In this document: in pieces, positions 37,459 through 50,600 of the stretch | How positions within the stretch are numbered: position 1 is the first letter of the stretch | Layout of the letters: the number at the start of each line of letters is the position of its first letter | Source of the DNA: Phoronis australis | Lineage: Eukaryota; Phoronida; Phoronidae | Direction: 5' to 3' | DNA: 64,000 nt | Assembly: GCA_002633005.1 (NCBI GenBank) | Contig: NMRA01000082.1 | Location: 350,576 to 414,575 of the forward strand | The notes under the pieces: model-generated | Database searches by the model: none | The model's input: the letters and a program-made list of their open reading frames with translations, nothing else | Told to the model about the DNA's origin: nothing | Translations under genes and position numbers: made by a program

Positions 37459-40400
37459 TAACAGCTTTATTTAGACATCACCCCACTGACAAGATCAACT
37501 TTGTAGTTTACCACATGCTGTAATGTTGGCGGCATTTTACTCGGGATGTTCACACATCTAAACAACTTATCAGATAAAATCTAAAAATCTATTTTTAGTC
37601 ATACACGTATTCGTACATAAGGATTTTTGTAGTTCTTGTATGTCAGTGAAATGATTAAGCTGTGCGACTTTTGTATTGTTTATTTACCGGTGGGCACAAT
37701 TGTGGCAATTATATTGTTTGTAACTAGTTCATAAAAAGTGAGGAAGAAAATTTGCTTTTGGTAGGTCATCCCAGTATATTTGGTACGTCGTTTAGTACCA
37801 AAGAAACATGGCTAGCACTGAGAGCTTGTGGACAACTTTTTAATATTGATATTGTAAGCATTTGTCTTTCAATGGCTTGTAGAACTTAAGAAATAGAACT
37901 TAAGAATAGTCTGTGCAAGAGTGTTCAGCACTGTCCCAAGTACTGTTGAAGAGCAATCCTGTACCTGTGGTCAGATCAAATGGGTTTGCACTAACGGGGA
38001 ATTGATGGAATATGTCCTATATTGTATGCTTGTTAGGCAGCTTGGGGTCTCCACAACGATGTTCACTTTGCATGCCATTAGTAGGTCACAGTAGATCTAT
38101 GCTGCTTGAGACTTCGGTCAAAGCAAGGTAGGGTCTGATACAGTCACTGTCAACTTGGTAGCTATATGTAATCTAGTCTGGTCTGAGTATACTATAACCA
38201 TACATGCTGCGCAGACATCAAGTGTCGCAAGGTTCATGGCTGTCTTTGTTCTGAAGACACCTTGCTGACATGTCACAGGGTTTTTGTCAGGCTCGCGTTA
38301 CTATAGAATGACGTGTCGATGAGTATTTCATAGTCGCAGAGTTGTTGAAAATTAGGGATTTGTCAGTTGATAAGGAGGTGTCTTGTGCAACATGCTAATC
38401 AAAATTTCTCTCGATGTCGCCACGGAGATGCAACTTCTAAGGTGGAAGAGGAGGAGTCAACTGGATGAATTATTTTAAAGTGTTTATATTTCTACATGAA
38501 ATTGTAGCCAGCTGGTATTAAGTGCCAGTTTGTTGTTTTGTAACGTCCTATACAGATCTGATCATGTAGCCAAGCTTATTGGGAAATTTCTGTTCATAAA
38601 TACTAATTGTTCTTAGTGAACTAATGTGTGTATTTGTGCTTGCTAACAACCGGCGTTTTTTGGTTCGGGCATTATATTTGCAGATTAACAGCCTTGCTTG
38701 ATTGGGTGGGGAAAATTACCGAATTCAACGTGTTGTATTAAATATCTGCCGCTATAGACTACTGTTTGATGAAATTATAACATGTCTTTAATGATCCAGG
38801 GAACATCTGAAATACACTACGTGTATTTGACCTTGTTGAAAATTGAGGATTTTACAGGGTCTGTAATAATCTGATGAAATTCACGTGCTGAATTTCACCA
38901 TAGTTTTTTTACTAGTCATGGATGCTGCTCCAACGACCAGTGTTTTGTGGGTGAAACACTCCATTGCACTATTCTGGCCAAAGCTTCTACTTAGTGTCTT
39001 TCTGCTTACCAAACTGCAACGAATACTCAGTTTTCTTATTGGAAATCAAGATATGGCTGAGGGAACCTGGTTTGTTAATAAATTCTCTCTGCTTTGTGGT
39101 GAGTACAAAAGCTAACTAGTTTTTTTCTCATCAAAAAATATGTGAAGCTTTGAAGCGAAGATTTTTTCTGCCTTTCAAGTGATTTTGCGCTACTTTTTAT
39201 CTAGTTTCCTTTTCGATTTTCACCACCTTGACAAAGCTAAACGAATTTCGTTAAATTTATAATTAAAATTTGTGAACTATTTTGTAAACTACTGTTGGTA
39301 ACTTTTAATCACTTAACTTTGGTGAATCAAGAACAGTGTATTTGTATTTGATTTTTTTATATTTTTGTACGTTTTGACTCCTGATGGCTTTACCACATGT
39401 CAGTTGTCACTGCTTTGTTATATTTTAGGTAGGCATAGGCGACAGGGTCATTGTAAGATGGTTAGTTTTATACTGTGTGTGTTTCAAGCTCTGGAACGAA
39501 GCGAAGCCAAAGCCTGGAGGTTGATGAGACCCTGTCTATATGTTGTAGATAGGTGATAGGATTTTAGATTGTGCAAACTTTTTGTTTAATATATGGTCTG
39601 CTTTTCAATAACAACATTGTCTGTTTTACTGATTGGTCAGTCTATGAGTGTAATTGCTCTTCATGTATGGGTTGAATGGAATGGCGTTGCAGCTCAACGG
39701 AGGGACAAGGTAATAACTTCGCATTGGAATGACGAAAACTATTTTTTGCTCCAGATTATGGATTATATAGCCATCAACGTCAAAAAGTGAAATCAAATTA
39801 AAAATCACAGGGTTATTCAAAGACTGTAAGCCATACAGATGTATCTGGAAGATATTAATCTTCTGTATCACTGACAGTAAAGACACTACTCAGGTCTTGG
39901 AATTTTCCTCTTAAGAGGATTCTTTTTTGGTTTCGATTTTCTCTAATTTAATTTCCAGTTTCCTCTTTCTTCGTCTCTTTTTTAATCATTATTTTGACTT
40001 TATTCCCGCACAAACGTTTATTTCAGATGAATTTTACAACATGAACATTATTTCCGTCACACAAGCCTGTTTATGAAATGATACCTCACCTGGAAAATTT
40101 TGCTTTTGTGTCCATGCTCATTCCAAGCCCTGGTTACTGATACGCTTGTTCTCACTTCATGCCGCCATGTGGCACTGCTTCTGATCAATAACTGCTGCAG
40201 TAACAAAACTATGTCGGCGGAATTTTATCAATCACTAGTTATCTTTAAATAGAACAATTGACGTGAAGAAAAGTTGGAACACGCTTAGATAAAGGAACGG
40301 TAAGACTAATAAACTTGCGTATCATATTATTATAAATATGTCACAAATTCTGCCACTAATCTCACGACTAATCGAAGTTGGAATGATTAGCCGGATACTA

Positions 40401-41934
40401 GACGCTGACAGCCCGTACTCGTGTTTGATAGCATTGTATAACAACCCTTTCTGCTACTGAAGATCGTGTGTTACAACTCTCAACCCGTATAGAAAACCCC
40501 TATGGATCGGTGCGCTTGTGCTCGCCATTTGTGCACAAATATCAATCCATATATCTGCCCAAAGGACAACGTATTCTGAGGTAGAGCCATATGCGCACTA
40601 GAACGCAGTGCCTCCTTTTGGACGTACGGCATACACGTTTTACTTCAGAGGTATCTGAACCATTTGCGCACAAAGGATTTGCTCACAGGCTTCCACGTAA
40701 GGTCATGTAGGGACCTTATCGTCTTGTCGGTGTATTTAGTCAAATATCTTCAAAACTATAGATTATAACCCTAACCTAAAATCCTGGATCCCCTGGTTTG
40801 AATAAAAAATTAGGGTTTGTTGCCGCTTTGAAATTCACAGTTGCTGCTGTTAGTCCGGCAATAAACTGTGGCGTTGAAATAGTGTCAAAACAGTGTTGCA
40901 GCCATACAGTGACATGACCAATGTAGTTTATTGACAGTCCTGTTGGCTGTGTACATGTTCGTGTTTCCTATCACCAACTGTGAGATCATGGTATGATGTC
41001 TCTTACATCGTTTTCGTAAGATCGAGCACTGCGTGTCATTTTTGACACAAAGTACATTTTATTTTTACCAAAGAATTTGAATACCCAACTAAACATTCGT
41101 GAATTCGAACGGAAGTTTCGACAAGATTCGTTTAGACCTACTAGTAGTTTTGCCAAAAATAGACCGACAGCTAATTTTTTGTCAAAAACTAAAACGGTCA
41201 ACAGGTTCACCGCCGACGGTAGTTGAATTCGTGCGAAACTGGCGCCGGCAGTCTCAGTCATATACCAATATTAACTTAGTTTTCAACTTCGACAAGTCGC
41301 TAGGGAATTAGCGGTGTGGACGTGTGTGTGATATGACACCGATTATTACAAAGTGCTTGTTATCTATTTTCTATTATCACAATTCTCCGCGACTGATAAC
41401 AATGTGATATTCACGTTAGAATTATAGCAAATTGGTTATTATTCTGATGGCAAGCCATTGTCATAATTACGTGATGACCTAACTCTTGGAAATCAAACTC
41501 TACATCATCATGCCTCAGATTAGGAGTTGCGGTGGAAGATACCGTTTGAAACGTTTTCAAGTTTGCGCGCATATTATATTTCATTTGTCTTACCGTGCTT
41601 GATTTTATTTTATTTCTGTTTATGTTGAGAAAGGATTTGATCACGTCCGAACATTTCAGTTGATCCCTTATTGTTTAATTTTCAGATGTATTCCAAATTT
41701 GAACACCAATTTCATTTCAGCCAAATACACGTGCGCGGAAGAATTTAGTGAAGGTACATGAATTGTGCGAGTTGGCACACTCTTCGACCAGAAATTCCTA
41801 GTACGCCCATTACTGGCGAACGTAGAACAAAGTGTTACATTATCAGCAGCAATGATATATATTGGAGATGAGCACCGAGACGAATTCGAACCCGGCGAAG
41901 CCCTAATAACATTTGGAAAATTTTACAAAGATCT
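37459..41934. other. Lamin 3' UTR then intergenic sequence
   Basis: The first one to two kilobases are probably lamin 3' UTR. Beyond that no gene or clear repeat is recognised up to the repeat-rich block that begins near 41935. Confidence 0.6.
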
Positions 41935-44270
41935 TTCAAAGCAGTGAGGACATACAACCGAGAACGCAAAAAAGACAAAATTGCCTCATGGAGAGGCCAC
42001 AGTTATCGCAGTCACCCAAAAATCAACGTCAGTCGGGGTCTTCTCATCAGGAACACATCTGTGGGGAAATTCTGGCTATGTAGTAGAATAGTGGAGAATA
42101 ACTCGACTTAGTAGCAGCGTTGTGTTGTGTTGTGGACAATCTCGGTCCGTCAGTGAGATGGTTGTATTCAGTAACTAAGTGTGGAACACTCAATTACACT
42201 AGAAAAGCAACTGGCAGTAGCAAGATGAGGACTGTCTTTATTAGACAAGTGAACGGCTTTATATACAAGTCACAAATATGTGGGTTGCATGCACTAAACT
42301 CTATGATTCAATATCCTACAGGAAAAAACAGGAAGCAACTATAAGAACTTTCACAACAATCATCTGAACTACTCTGTTGTGTTTGCCATATATGGTAATG
42401 GTCAGCTGTCTTGAGGCAATGTTTCTGTGAATGACCATTACGCAATCTTGTTTACTACAGAGATCATCAAAACATGTGTGGATGCACCGGATGGGTTGGT
42501 GGCTGACTCAGCTGACAGCCAAAACAAGTTTCTATAAACAAAAACAATACATTATCACGGAAATCCGTGACAACATCTGTCAATTTTTAAATGATCCGTC
42601 ACGCAGTTCAGCGTTTAAAGAGATTGGTGCAAAAATAAAAAAACAGTCATTACGTTCTGCAGAAATACAATGAATCCACACCAAAATGGAAAAATATCAT
42701 CATTTCCGTAATTTGCCAAGTTTCACAAAAATCCATCGATGACTAACTTCAATAATACAGAGGCAAACGTAAATATTACAGTTGCCACTAGGGGGCACAG
42801 CGGCAGTCTGTTGGGTCTGAAACTCGTCATAATCCGTTGTCAGCTCCAAAGGAACACACTCGCGAAATTTCACTTAGATCCTGCAAAAGGTTAAGGTGAC
42901 ACAGCCGTAGACGGAAAAAGTGCCAATAGCGAACGCCAAAGTAGTTGAATCCGTCCAAATATCAACATCAGCCGTTATCTCTTCATCAGAAACACATCTG
43001 CCAAGCTTCACAATGACCCTTTGAGTAGTTCCAAGTTGTGGGATAGAGGCAACACCAAAAACGAACATTAAACTTTAGAAATCACCACTAGGGGGAGCAA
43101 AATGTCTCAAATCCGGAAATCGCGGTAAAACATTGTTGACTCTCTAGATCTAGTTTCATGAAAATCCATCAATGAACTTCGAAGAAACGCAGGAAAATGT
43201 GATGGAACACAAATGTTACTAAGGGGGGCACTTCAATAGGATGAAACTCGTCATCATCTGTCATAAACCTATTTGCAAAATTTCATGAAAATCCATCCAA
43301 TGACTTCAAAGATAGAAAGGCAAACGTAAAAAATAAAATTGCCGCTAGGGGGCACAGCGGTAGTCGGATCGGTCTAAAATTCGCTTTCCACCGCCAGCTT
43401 CATAGAAACACAAATGCAAAATCTCAGGATCCTGCAAGGGGTTTAGGAGATATAGCAGGGGGACGCCGGACGCCCAGGCAGAGGTAAGGCGATATTGCAC
43501 CCAAATATATATATGTGGGTGCATAAAAATGCACCTAGGGAAAGTTGCAGGAGTGATATCCAACCGAAAATCAACTGATGCCGGCATAATGCCGTCACAC
43601 TTGTGTCGAGTTTATTGAGCACTATGCATACCATTAGGAAATCCTATTCTGCCAAAAAGTACTAGGGTAGAATAAAAGGTTGCGTTTCCTGTTCTAGTAT
43701 GATGTCCTACAAGCCCACTAATGCCAAATTTCATTAAAATCCGACCGTGGCTTTTCATGATATCGAACAGACAACAACATGGCCACTATAGAAGGTGCTG
43801 CAGAAGTTGAATTCGCCAGAAAACCATTACCGTTACATACATCTGCGTGAACTTTCTGATTGAACTCCGCCAAACGGTTATGTAAGATATCATCCCGATG
43901 CCCTTCCCTCAAAACTACTGAAAAAAGCCCTATGTCGAGAACAAAATGTTCACAACAGTAGTCGCTTCGACCGGAAACTCTAGAGGTGACTACGCATTGC
44001 CGTCACATACTTGTATCTAAGTTTTGTTGCAATCTCTCAGTGTGTTCCCCAAACGCTAAAATGCAGCAAAAGCCCCGCACCTCCTGAGAACGAGACTGAA
44101 AAGTGGCATACAACGCATTAATTAGTGACGATCTACCCCTCAGTGGTGCCAAATTTCATCAAGATCTCACGATGGGTCCTTGAGATATCGAGCGGACAAC
44201 TGGCTAACCACCGGTCTGGATGAGGACACCCACACCTATATACGCAGGGGCATAAAAAGCTATTATAACT
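41935..44270. repeat. Cluster of a dispersed/tandem repeat family (CACTAGGGGG type)
   Basis: Recurring words in the same orientation are (A)ATTGCC(A/G)CTAGGGGGCACAG (42780, 43340; weaker near 43085 and 43213), ATCCGTCCAAA.ATCAAC, CATCAGGAACACATCTG, and TTTCA(T/C)(G/A)AAAATCCATC. Copies are strongly diverged. The family also occurs near 9.1-9.7 kb and inside the 1.1-kb blocks of P450 intron 4. No coding capacity. Its transposon class is unknown to me. Confidence 0.65.
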
Positions 44271-44397
44271 CTTCAAAAATAACGTCTACATTGTATAACA
44301 AAAGCCTCGAAAGCTACAAGGAGGCGATATAATTTCCATTAAAATTTCGTCTGCAAAGGTTTACGTTGTGGCGACTTCCACAATTCATTGCGCCTGC

Positions 44398-44606
44398 TTA
44401 GTCATCGTCACGTGAGTGTACAATCATGGTGAAGTCTGCGGGTGTGTTGGTGACGCCTGTAATGGCCAGACGATCTCGCTCGGCCACGTCACTACGATCA
44501 TTCATAAATTCGTCCGTTAGGTTGAAGGTGAAGTTTTGCAACATCCGAACACAGAAAAGAAAGGCAATTTCTCGGAACACGGGTTCTCCGATGCAACTTC
44601 TTTTAC
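44398..44606 (-). CDS. P450 exon 5: haem-ligand Cys and C terminus
   Basis: Two bases, 68 codons and the TAA stop. The acceptor is ctttccag|; G|GT completes the Gly of FGVG, followed by KRSCIGEP with the haem thiolate Cys. It ends HSRDDD. This exon lies 2.9 kb from exon 4 because intron 4 is swollen by repeats. Confidence 0.94.
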
Positions 44607-47600
44607 CTGGAAAGAAAACATTTAGACTCATCTCTAAATGTGTGTTTCAGCAACATTCAAAGATATTTCACTGGTTTTCACTAGATTAAAAACATAAAGA
44701 TTCTCATTTAAGAGATGAATATTTCGTCAATTACAACTCTTTATGCATTTGCAATTTACGTTTGCTATCAAGTTTATTTCCTCCATAACACTAGAGCAAC
44801 ACGGAGCGTTGATATGGTTCCAGCATGGACATACAGCGCAGATACAAAGGATATGCAGTCTGAAAAAAGGCAAAGGTAGCAAACTATAAAGTGAGTAGGG
44901 GTGGAAATGAAAGTCATTAACGCTCTGCACAATATGAACACACCTTCTACAAGGAGGATATGGAGGCGGACAACAAAGAGCAAACACAAATAAAAAGCCC
45001 GACTTTGGAGCGTAACGCTGGTCAAATCCGTTTGGAACGGAGTAGTTGCGGTGGTCGACGTGATCGTAAATTATTTGCCAAATTTCATGAACATCCATCG
45101 AGAAACTAAATAGATTTGAAGGCGAACGCAAGGACATTTGCTCGGTAAAACCGCCTACGACGAACTTTTGTTTCTTACGGGTTGGGATTACAATAAGCAC
45201 TCAGCACAGCGCCTGGACGTTCATAACTTGACTTTTGTTTGGGGATTAGGGAAATGCAATGGGTGTCAGATATAACCGCTGCATGTTGGAGTGGCGATAT
45301 TTTTCCACCCATTTTAGTCACTTCGGACCATAAAAACTGAATTCGTGATTGAAAATTGGACCTTTTCATGGCCTGAACTGCAAAAATTGGCCAACTCATC
45401 GCCGGGCTTTATTGCAGTTTCTGTTCCTTTTCTGAACAGATATGCCCCAACACCTGAGCAACACAATGGGGTGACTTGAACTTTGTATACCATCGCTTAC
45501 CAGAATGATTTTAATACCCTCAAAATTGTGGTGAAATTTGAATGGGGGAGGTCTTCGTGAAAACGAAATTGCCACTGGAGGGCGTCACAGCAGCTAAACC
45601 TTTCTGAAAATCACTGTCAGTCATGTACTTCCCATAAAAAAAAACGCCAAATTTCATAATGTTGGCTTAGACTGGTTTAACTGACAGAGGCAAACGCAAA
45701 AAGTAAACGCAAAATAATCACAAGAACAGAACAAAACGTTGAAATGGGCCCATGACTGCATTGCAAATGGCAATCTACTAGGGATTTTAATCAGTATATT
45801 CACAATGGCACCATATAACGTAGAATACACCACGAACCAACCTGAAAACTGGAAAGTGTCTTTGTCTCCATGTAGAAAACTAGTTTGTGACGTTTCGTGA
45901 AAACCTGTCAATAAGGAACTCATAAGATGCTGAGAATACGAGGCAGAGCAGTAATTGGTTCCGTTCATCTAATCTTTTGTTGATGGGAAATGCACAAGCC
46001 AAATTTCACAAAAATCCTGTACGGAGGTTTAGGAGACAGTTGCACGTGCAATAATGACACAAGGAAGCACTGCAGTAGTTGGACTCTTCCAAGAATCAAC
46101 GTCAGTTTGGTTTTTGTCAGTCCGAACACATCTGCCAATTTTCATGAGGATCCTCACAGCGGCGTTGCAGATACAAAGACGGACGACAAAACTAAATTGG
46201 CAATAGTCAAAATGGTCACAAGGTGACGTCAATTCCGTCCCCAAATGGAAGGCGGGTTAATAGATGCTTTAAATCTCGGTTTTTAGTTCGTAAATATTGA
46301 TTGAAGACTGTCAGCCATTATTTTTTGCTTGGATCATAAAACTTTTGATTACACCTCTTATCTCAAACTACTTACACGCCACCTTCCATGAAAAAATTAC
46401 AAACTATGCCTCACCTACGCCAAATTGCATNCACTTCGGACCATAAAAACTGAATTCGTGATTGAAAATTGAACCTTTTCATGGCCTGAACGGCAAAAAT
46501 CGGCCAACTCAACGGGCATTATTGCAGTTCTATTCCTTTGCTGAACAGATATGCCCCAACAACTGAGCAACACAATGGGGTATACCATCGCTTACCAGAA
46601 GGATTTTAATACCCTCAAAAACGTGGTGAAATTTGAATGGGGGAGGTCTTCGTGAAAATGATATTGCCACTGGAGGGCGTCACAGCAGCTAAACCTTTCT
46701 GAAAATCACTGTCAGTCATGCAAAAAAAAAACCCGCCAAGTTTCATAATGTTGGCTTAGAACAGACAGAGGCAAACGCAAAAACCAAACGAAAAATAATA
46801 ACAAGGACAGCACAAAACGTTGAAATGGGCCCATGACTGCAATGCAAATGGCAATCTACTAGGGATTTTAATCAGTATCTTCACAATGGCCACCATATAA
46901 TGCAGAATACACCGCGAACCAACCTGAAAATTGGAAAGTGTCTTTGTCTCCAAATAGAGAACTAGTTTGTGACGTTTCATGAAAACCTGTCAATAAGGAA
47001 CTCCTAAGATGCTGAGAATACGAGGCAGAGCAGTAATTGGTTCCGTTCATCTAATCTTTTGTTGATGGGAAATGCACAAGCCAAATTTCGCAAAAATCCT
47101 GTACGGAGGTTTAGGAGACAGTCGCATGTGCAATAATGACACAAGGAAGCACTGCAGTAGTTAGACTCTTCCAAAAATCAACGTCAGTTTGTTTTTTGTC
47201 AGTCCGAACATATCTGCCAAATTTCATGAGGATCCTCTCAGCGGCGTTGCAGATACAAAGACAGACGACAAAACTAAATATTGGCAATAGTCAAAATGGT
47301 CACAAGGTGGCGTCAATTCCGTCCCCAAATGGAAGGCGGGTTAATAGATGCTTTAAATCTCGGTTTTTAGTTCGTAAATAATGATTGAAGAAGTCAGCCA
47401 TGATTTTTTGCTTGCGACATAAATTTTTTGATTACACCTCTTATCTCAAACTACTTACACGCCACCTTCCATGAAAAATTACAAACTATGCCTTACCTAC
47501 GCCAAATTGCATGAGTGCTTCGTGTTTTGGCTTGAAATCTCCATTTTCGTCAAAGAAACGCTCAGGTCGGAAACTTTCCGGGTCTCCCCAAACAATGGGA

Positions 47601-50600
47601 TCGGTGTGTATATTATAATAGTTGATGACGTAATGCGTGTTCTTCGGGAACTCGTATCCCATCACTGTCGTTGGCTCAATCGTCTCCAAAGGTGGTGAAA
47701 AGGGAACAACTGACGCGATTCTGCAGGCCTCCATAAGCGTGGCTTCAAAGTAATTCAGGTTGTACTTGTCGACAATCTTTGGGAGCCGTTCTCGTCCAAT
47801 GAATTCGTCGACTTCAGTCTGAAGTTTCTTCTGTATCTCAGGGTGGCGACCTATGAAAAACAGCCACCAGCGAAAAGAGGCACCCGTGGTGTCAGTAGCA
47901 TCACCCCACAGTGAAGATAGGTGGAGAAGAATCTCTTCGTCGTCAAAATTCCTTTGTATGCAAAGGTCAATGAAGTCTCATGGGTTGTTTTTGTCATATT
48001 CTTTACGGTGATCGTAAATGACTCCAATGAAGTACTTCCGTAACCTGGCGAATCCCGTTTTACCTTTGTTGACCACAGCTTTTTTCTGTAGAAATCTAAA
48101 GAAGGGAGCAATATCGGACTGGCACACAATGCCGATGGCGGTGAACCTGAAGTCCAAAGAACAGAGCAATAAATTGATGATGACACTGAAAACATTCTGC
48201 TCACAGAGTTCATCGCCGGAAAGTAACTTCCAACCTAACTGGTATCCCTACCAAATAGGAATGTGACTAGACACTGACTATACTATGCCAAAAACCGTCT
48301 GAAAGACGCTGTTAAAAGTTGCTTTCTGGACACAGGGGAAAAAGCTGAGAATTTTTTTCAACACAGGATTATATAGAAAATTGTCATGTGAATGACTTGT
48401 TCAATGGAAACCAACCTATTCCGCACCTTTGTTCACCATACATTTGTTGTTCCTACGATCGTACCCACGCCTTATAGGTCTATAGTGCAAAGCGAAGTAA
48501 ATTAAAACAACAATGCTATTTTATTGCAAATTTACTAGGGAACTTCATGAAGGCGATTTGTACTTCAAAGCAGAACCACGGGCAACGTCATTTAATTCCT
48601 GCCTTAGTGAAAAATAAATATATTCTCACTTAATTAATACTGTGTATACAAAGCCAAATTGTGACTACAGATAGGAAACTAGCCTTGGTATTATGTATCT
48701 TCTGATTGGTGGAAACTAGCCTTGGTATTACGTATCTTCTGATTGGTGGAAACTAGCCTTGGTATTACGTATCTTCTGATTGGTGGTGAACGATATATTA
48801 CGCATTCTTTTACTAAGGATTCATTAAGGATACTAAACAGGGGCGGATCCAGGATTTTGAGTTAGGGAAGGGGGGCAGGGCACAGTATTAGCAAGGATTT
48901 TGCCCGTCAGATATTCGCACCCCAGAACTGCCAAATGGAACCAGGGAAAATGTTTTAGGGGGACATGGCTCCCTTGGCCCCCTCTAAATCTGCCAATGCT
49001 AAACAAAAATAGTTTCAAATTAGTGTTTCACATGGGATAACAAATACGAACTCATTTTCATATAAGAAGGGAGTTAGTGAACGTTGTATATGTGGTAAAA
49101 AGTTGCAGGCGACATCAGTTACCTGCATTGGAATTGTGTTCTAACCAGGTCCTTTTGAATTGCAGCTTATCAATGCATGTTATACAAAACGAGAATCTCA
49201 TTAGAACTATCAAATTTGTTTATAGGACAAGACCAGACAGAGTTAACTGTATATGTCCATCGTATACGGCTAAAACATACAACTCCAAGTTAACGGTATT
49301 TAAAAAATGACGCCTTCGAATACTTTAAAATTAAGAAATATTTATTTTAGAAAAATAAAATTCAAAATAACCTTTATTTTGAATTTATTTGGATTGCAAA
49401 TGGACATCACCTGCGCATTCGTGTATGTGTGAGGATATAAATTTGTTGTCAACATATGTAACGCTTGTAATAGATAGATTTTGCTTAATAAAAATTTTGA
49501 AAAAAACCTCGTTGGCTTGTCCAGAGTGACAAATTATGAGACCTGTGTGTACAGGTCATAGAGGCACTGCAAATATTCGCTGACTAAAAGGAACTGCAAA
49601 AAATCAATGACTTACCAATCATTTGTGGCATCTATCACATCTTTTATCTCGTCATCCTCAATGTCGTAGGTTCTGTCAAAAAACAATTTGGTGACGATGT
49701 TGAGTGACGCGTGACCAAGGAACAGTCTCAAGTTGATGGGAGAACACAAGTGTTTCCTGAGGGTCTCCACGAACACTGTGATCTGATCCTCGATCTTCTC
49801 GTGGAACATTGTCTGAGACATGAGCCCGTGGCCTCGTAGCGCCGCCATTGCGAATTTCTTACGGTTTTTCCATTTGGTTGTGTAAGTATCCTTAAAAACA
49901 TTTTCTGAAAGAAATTGTGAGTATAACGAGAGCAACGCAGAGACAACGGATGGTCTTTATTTTAAAAATTCCTACTAAAAGGAAAAAGGTTAGTAAACTT
50001 TTAAGTCTTGAGTCACTTTTGTCTTAAAGACAGAAATTTGGTCTTGCGTTCCACGTAACTATTTCTGAAAAAATCTCATTGGAGCAAAAGTATAAAGCCA
50101 CTGAGAACACAAACATAACTGCTACTTACTGGATAATTTCTATTGAATATCTCTGGAATCTGATGCGCTCCTTATTCCTTGACTAACCCATGACTAATTT
50201 AGCAATTGTGACGTGAGAGAGCAATACCAAATTTCTGTCTTGTCTTAAGTCACTTTCATTACACGTACCCAGGGTCTTTTATAGCAATTGACATATCGCA
50301 AGCTCCGCCCCTTGCGAAAAGTCGACAAACAAACAATAAGTTTTACCTGACGGCGTGTTTTTTGTCGGGTAGAATTCTGCGTTCTGATTGGTCAGTTAAG
50401 CTGTCACTCAAAATCCTGGCGATAGGTCAGTTTGGTGTGAAATGTGTTTGTGTTCATTTACCCTATGCGGGCACGTTTCAATACTAACTTCAACCAAAGA
50501 TGATACAGTTACACCAGGAAACCTTTGGTTCAACACCTATTGAAGGACATCATGGGGGATCGGTTATTCAATTAACGCATACCTGTATTACAACCCATCA

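Larger units (their letters stand above)
44607..47496 (-). other. P450 intron 4 (2.9 kb), duplicated repeat DNA
   Basis: The intron is mostly two copies of a 1.1-kb block, each containing members of the CACTAGGGGG/TTTCATGAAAATCC repeat family. No further coding exon is needed or seen; flanking phases match directly. Confidence 0.8.

Noticed and set aside
44727-45200. 157-residue - strand frame in P450 intron 4
   Set aside because: Lies between two P450 exons whose phases join directly; sequence is repeat-derived.
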